Shown here one piece after another: positions 60,943-64,000 of a DNA stretch of 64,000 nt. The stretch's first letter is position 1. Each line of letters starts with the position of its first letter. The stretch covers positions 1,177,001-1,241,000 of the forward strand of contig RCTD01000004.1 in assembly GCA_014898415.1 (NCBI GenBank). Direction: 5' to 3'. The notes below the pieces were generated by a model that was not told the DNA's origin, made no database searches, and saw nothing but the letters and a program-made list of their open reading frames with translations. The DNA comes from Stromatinia cepivora (lineage: Eukaryota; Ascomycota; Leotiomycetes; Helotiales; Sclerotiniaceae). The position numbers were made by a program, and so were the translations under genes.

Positions 60943-62997
60943 GCGGGATTGCATTTTATGTGGAAGGTGGGAATAAAGACTTGAGCGTGCCAGAGTTGAT
61001 GATCAATGAAGAGCTTGTTACTTTTCTAGTCAACATAAAAGTTATACGATCTGATAGCGTTAGACAGAAGAAGCGTGTTATGCATGGGAATCAGATGGTA
61101 GATACAATATAAAATCAGAGACTTCCTTCATTTCTATTCTAACATAATCTGCTGTGCGAAGCGAGATGATAAGAACCAAAGCGCTGTGTCCCAATCAAAA
61201 GCGATGGAATGATGAGGCTTGGGAGAACGGCTCACTTATATGGATCTCTTAAATTTCATCGTTTCTTGTTCTAACTGAGGATGAAGTTTCAAATACAGTT
61301 TCGACTGGCTGGCTACTGGTATCGGTTTCTCCATATCCTTATCCTTATCATGAGACTTCAATGTCTTTTCGCCGGTCGAAGTTGTGGTTCCTAGGTCGTG
61401 TTTTGCGAGTTATAAGGTTCGTGTTGTTAGTGTGTCTATTGTTGATGATTGATTTGATGATTGTTAGGGTGTCCAACAATGCAGACTGCAGTGCAGTCTA
61501 CGGTGCGGATGAGAAGCTTTGGATTCCTGAATTTATTTGTGGAAAGATTGGAATGAAAGACTTTGAAGTATCGAAGTCGTCTGAAATAATGGATTTGTTC
61601 AAACCATCGGATTGTCTTGGAGATTTATGGCTTTTCTAATACCTACCCTACCGTATTGGAAACTTTTGGAATATTGATTTCATGTCTGATCTAGTAGAAC
61701 AGTGAGAAGTATTGGATTGGATATTCTGGTGCTAATGACTGCGCTTGATATATGGGCTTGTTGTTGAGGTTTAGGTTAGGATATTGGTTACTGGTTGGTA
61801 AGTGAGTCGAGGGAAAATTTGTTTCATTTATTTGCTGTCATGTTATATTGTGAGGTTTCTGTGTGTGTATTAGATCTTGAGGGGGAAAACATGGAATTCA
61901 AAAATCTATGCCGAGAGTTCTGTCAAGAGCTACAAGGTTTTTGTCTCTATAGTTTTTTTCGTTATTCCTTCGACGGGAGGCAGAATAAGGACCTCTGTTC
62001 CTCTCTAGTGGGATACTGGTTGACAGAGCTAGATGTATATGAAATGATAGTTTGCATATCTTACATAGACTAGGTAGGCTATGGTATTATAAGAGCAGGT
62101 ATCAATCATATCAACGCTCTTCGCTTTGACGTTCGATGTGATTGATATTCTGGGGATTTTGGAATACAGGACGAAGTGAACAAGAGAAAGCATTACATCG
62201 TTCAAGATGTGCCATGGATGCATAGAAGTAAAGAAGTAATGTGTGAAGTTAAGCTATGCATATGTACACGTTTCTTTGTAAAGAGATTTTGCAAATGGAA
62301 TTTTCAAGGCGAGAGGATAAGTTTGAGGATACTGGGATATTATTTACAGTTATATATCACCTGTAAAAACAGAAACATTTTATCCGAAGAACACACCCCC
62401 CTCGTCAAACACGTCATCGGGTGCCATGGTGCAGCTAGTCGCTCGCCTAGGTTGGAGGGGTGCTTGATATACCGGACAGATTTAATCTGTCGTAGAGGGT
62501 TCTGTTAGTAAAGAAATGAACGAAATCTCATTTCAGAGGGGTTTTCCCGGGTGCGTCCAAGGGGCGGATGGTTTTTGGCTGCTTTGGTTGGGTTTTGTTG
62601 GGGTGGAGGAGTGGATGTTTTTGGGGATGGTGAGTTTGGGTTGGGCTGGAGATTGTGGTGATGTTGATGGTGTTAGGGGGTGGGGGGAAGTGAGGGTGAG
62701 GGTGGAGTTATTGTAGTGGGGTGGACTGAGGTAGAGCTTGAGGTTCTTTGAAGTGTCAAGGAAGAGAGGGAGAGTTCGTAAGTGAGGGTGAGCAAGAGCA
62801 ACAGGACTGTTGAATAGATTCTCTGGTTTGTAGCAGATGCAAATTCTTTAGTTTGCTTGGTATGATACAGAGAGATAGTTATAAGTTTTCTTCGTTTCGC
62901 CCCATGAGTGTCCCATCCTTTCCACATGAATGCCTTTTGCATTCATCCATCGGGGGTTCGGGTACAATTCTTTAACACTCACTTAAATTCAACCCAT
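60943..62997. other. Gene-poor convergent region, 2 kb
   Basis: No supportable gene. One 92-residue ATG frame at 61361-61639 (plus) has a hydrophobic segment (VLRVIRFVLLVCLLLMIDLM) and could be a small membrane or secreted protein, but nothing else supports it. An ACTAGGTAGGC motif lies at 62068. A TG/GT-rich region spans about 62560-62715. Confidence 0.4.
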
Positions 62998-64000
62998 CTA
63001 AAACCCCACCGTTTCTCTAACCTTAACCATAGTCTCCTCCGCATTTGCTCTTGCCTTAATACCCCCCTTCCTCGCCACCTCCTCAACATACCCCTCATCT
63101 CCCAACACCCTCTCATATCCCCTTCTAATTGGCTCCAATCCCGCATTCACCGCATCAGCCGTCTCCCTCTTCAAATCTTTCAAACTAAAACTCTTAGCCG
63201 TACATTCCTCGGCTATTTGCGCAGCTGTTCTTTTTGGGGTTTGAGTGTCGAACGATGACCATAGTGTAAGGAGGTTTGCAACACCAGGTCGTTCGGAAGG
63301 AGAATAGGAAACGCTGTTGTGGGAATCCGTAAGCGCGGATGAGATTTTTTTGGTGACGGTATCGGGGGAGTCGGTTAGTAGGATGCGGGAGAGGGGGGAT
63401 GGGTTTGATTTAGACATTTTTTGGGTGGGGGATTGGAGAGACATTATGCGTTTTGTTGGGGCTGGGAGTGTTAGTTTTGAAAATGAGAAAGCGGGTTTGG
63501 AGAGTGGAGATAACAAGAGGAACGGGAAGGAAAGAAGGGAAGACTTACAAAGAATGGTTTGGGGTTCAATAAGATGGGGTCCATATACATGATTGAAATT
63601 CGTGACGCATTCACGAGCGAATTCAAGATGTTGTGTTTGATCTTCGCCGACTGGGACATGGGTGGCTCTTGTTGCATAGTATTAGCTTCGTTCTCCAGAA
63701 CAAATAACACAAACAGGAAGTAAAATATAATGAATGGGTAGATATCTCCTAAGCATACCTATGAACCAAGATATCCGCAGCTTGCAGGACAGGATATGAG
63801 AACAGTCCCAATTTGAGCTTAGATTTTTTTCCGCCATCTAGTGGTGAAGCATCATCTTGGAGAGATAATTTACTCTGTCGCATCTTAGTGAAATGGCCAA
63901 GCCAAATAAAGTATGTAAAAAACCAGGGTAGTGAAGTAGAGACAAACCTTCCATTGCGTCATACGAGACAAATATCCCATCGAAGCTGTACAGCTCAATA
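62998..64000 (-). CDS. MSW1: Mitochondrial tryptophanyl-tRNA synthetase (5' part missing)
   Basis: Class I synthetase charging mitochondrial tRNA-Trp. Visible exons: 63948-64000 (continues past the edge), 63759-63874, 63549-63667 and 62998-63461. The pieces read SCTASMGYLSRMTQWK, then SKLSLQDDASPLDGGKKSK, LGLFSYPVLQAADILVHR, ATHVPVGEDQTQHLEFAREC and PTKRIMSLQSPTQKMSKSNP. The last holds the KMSKS signature. VNAGLEPIRRGYERVL marks the C-terminal domain. Phases close at all three introns. The N-terminus with the HIGH-type motif lies outside the window. Confidence 0.93.

Overview
This is nuclear DNA of a filamentous ascomycete. Genes are split by many short spliceosomal introns (about 45-75 bp, GTRNGT...YAG), spacing is compact, and the gene set is ascomycete (YPK9-type P5B ATPase, Fap7, Ham1, BUR1, URC1). 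Protein flavour and the recurrent intergenic ACCTACCTAGGTAGGT motif suggest a Leotiomycete of the Botrytis/Sclerotinia kind. That placement is an inference. Exon models below were built by hand from splice signals, phase and family similarity. In nearly every multi-exon gene the phases close exactly.

Layout. 1-7.8 kb: RKM4/SETD6-like methyltransferase (cut by the left edge), KAE1, a small membrane protein, the AMPK beta subunit GAL83, FAP7 and HAM1. 8-13.1 kb: a ten-exon cytochrome P450, an aminoglycoside-phosphotransferase-like gene broken by one in-frame stop, and a complex I NDUFB2-like subunit. 14-19 kb: class V myosin MYO2. 19-22.8 kb: a gene-poor interval with a decayed berberine-bridge-like FAD oxidase, bracketed by diverged direct repeats. 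22.8-31.3 kb: NAP1, YPK9 and a cyclopropane-synthase-family methyltransferase. 31.3-32.6 kb: a mosaic interval with a hAT-like MITE candidate and two blocks repeated, in inverted orientation, from around NDUFB2. 32.6-46.4 kb: BUR1 kinase, a decamer minisatellite with a G-tract, a ZUP1-like peptidase, IMO32/ABHD11 hydrolase, a Rab18-like GTPase, ribosomal protein eS1, SER3, and a small serine-rich protein. 47.4-53 kb: URC1 (18 exons including 9-nt and 3-nt microexons), ELF1 and uracil phosphoribosyltransferase. 53.9-64 kb: WAPL, RHEB, cytosolic seryl-tRNA synthetase, a 2 kb empty stretch, and mitochondrial tryptophanyl-tRNA synthetase (cut by the right edge).

Most genes are housekeeping and functionally unrelated. 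The one plausible functional neighbourhood is URC1 with UPRT, both named in the URC route of uracil catabolism, on the same strand on either side of ELF1. The accessory signal lies in the two damaged genes and in the mosaic interval near 31.4-32.2 kb. I saw no rRNA, tRNA, CRISPR array or intact transposase.
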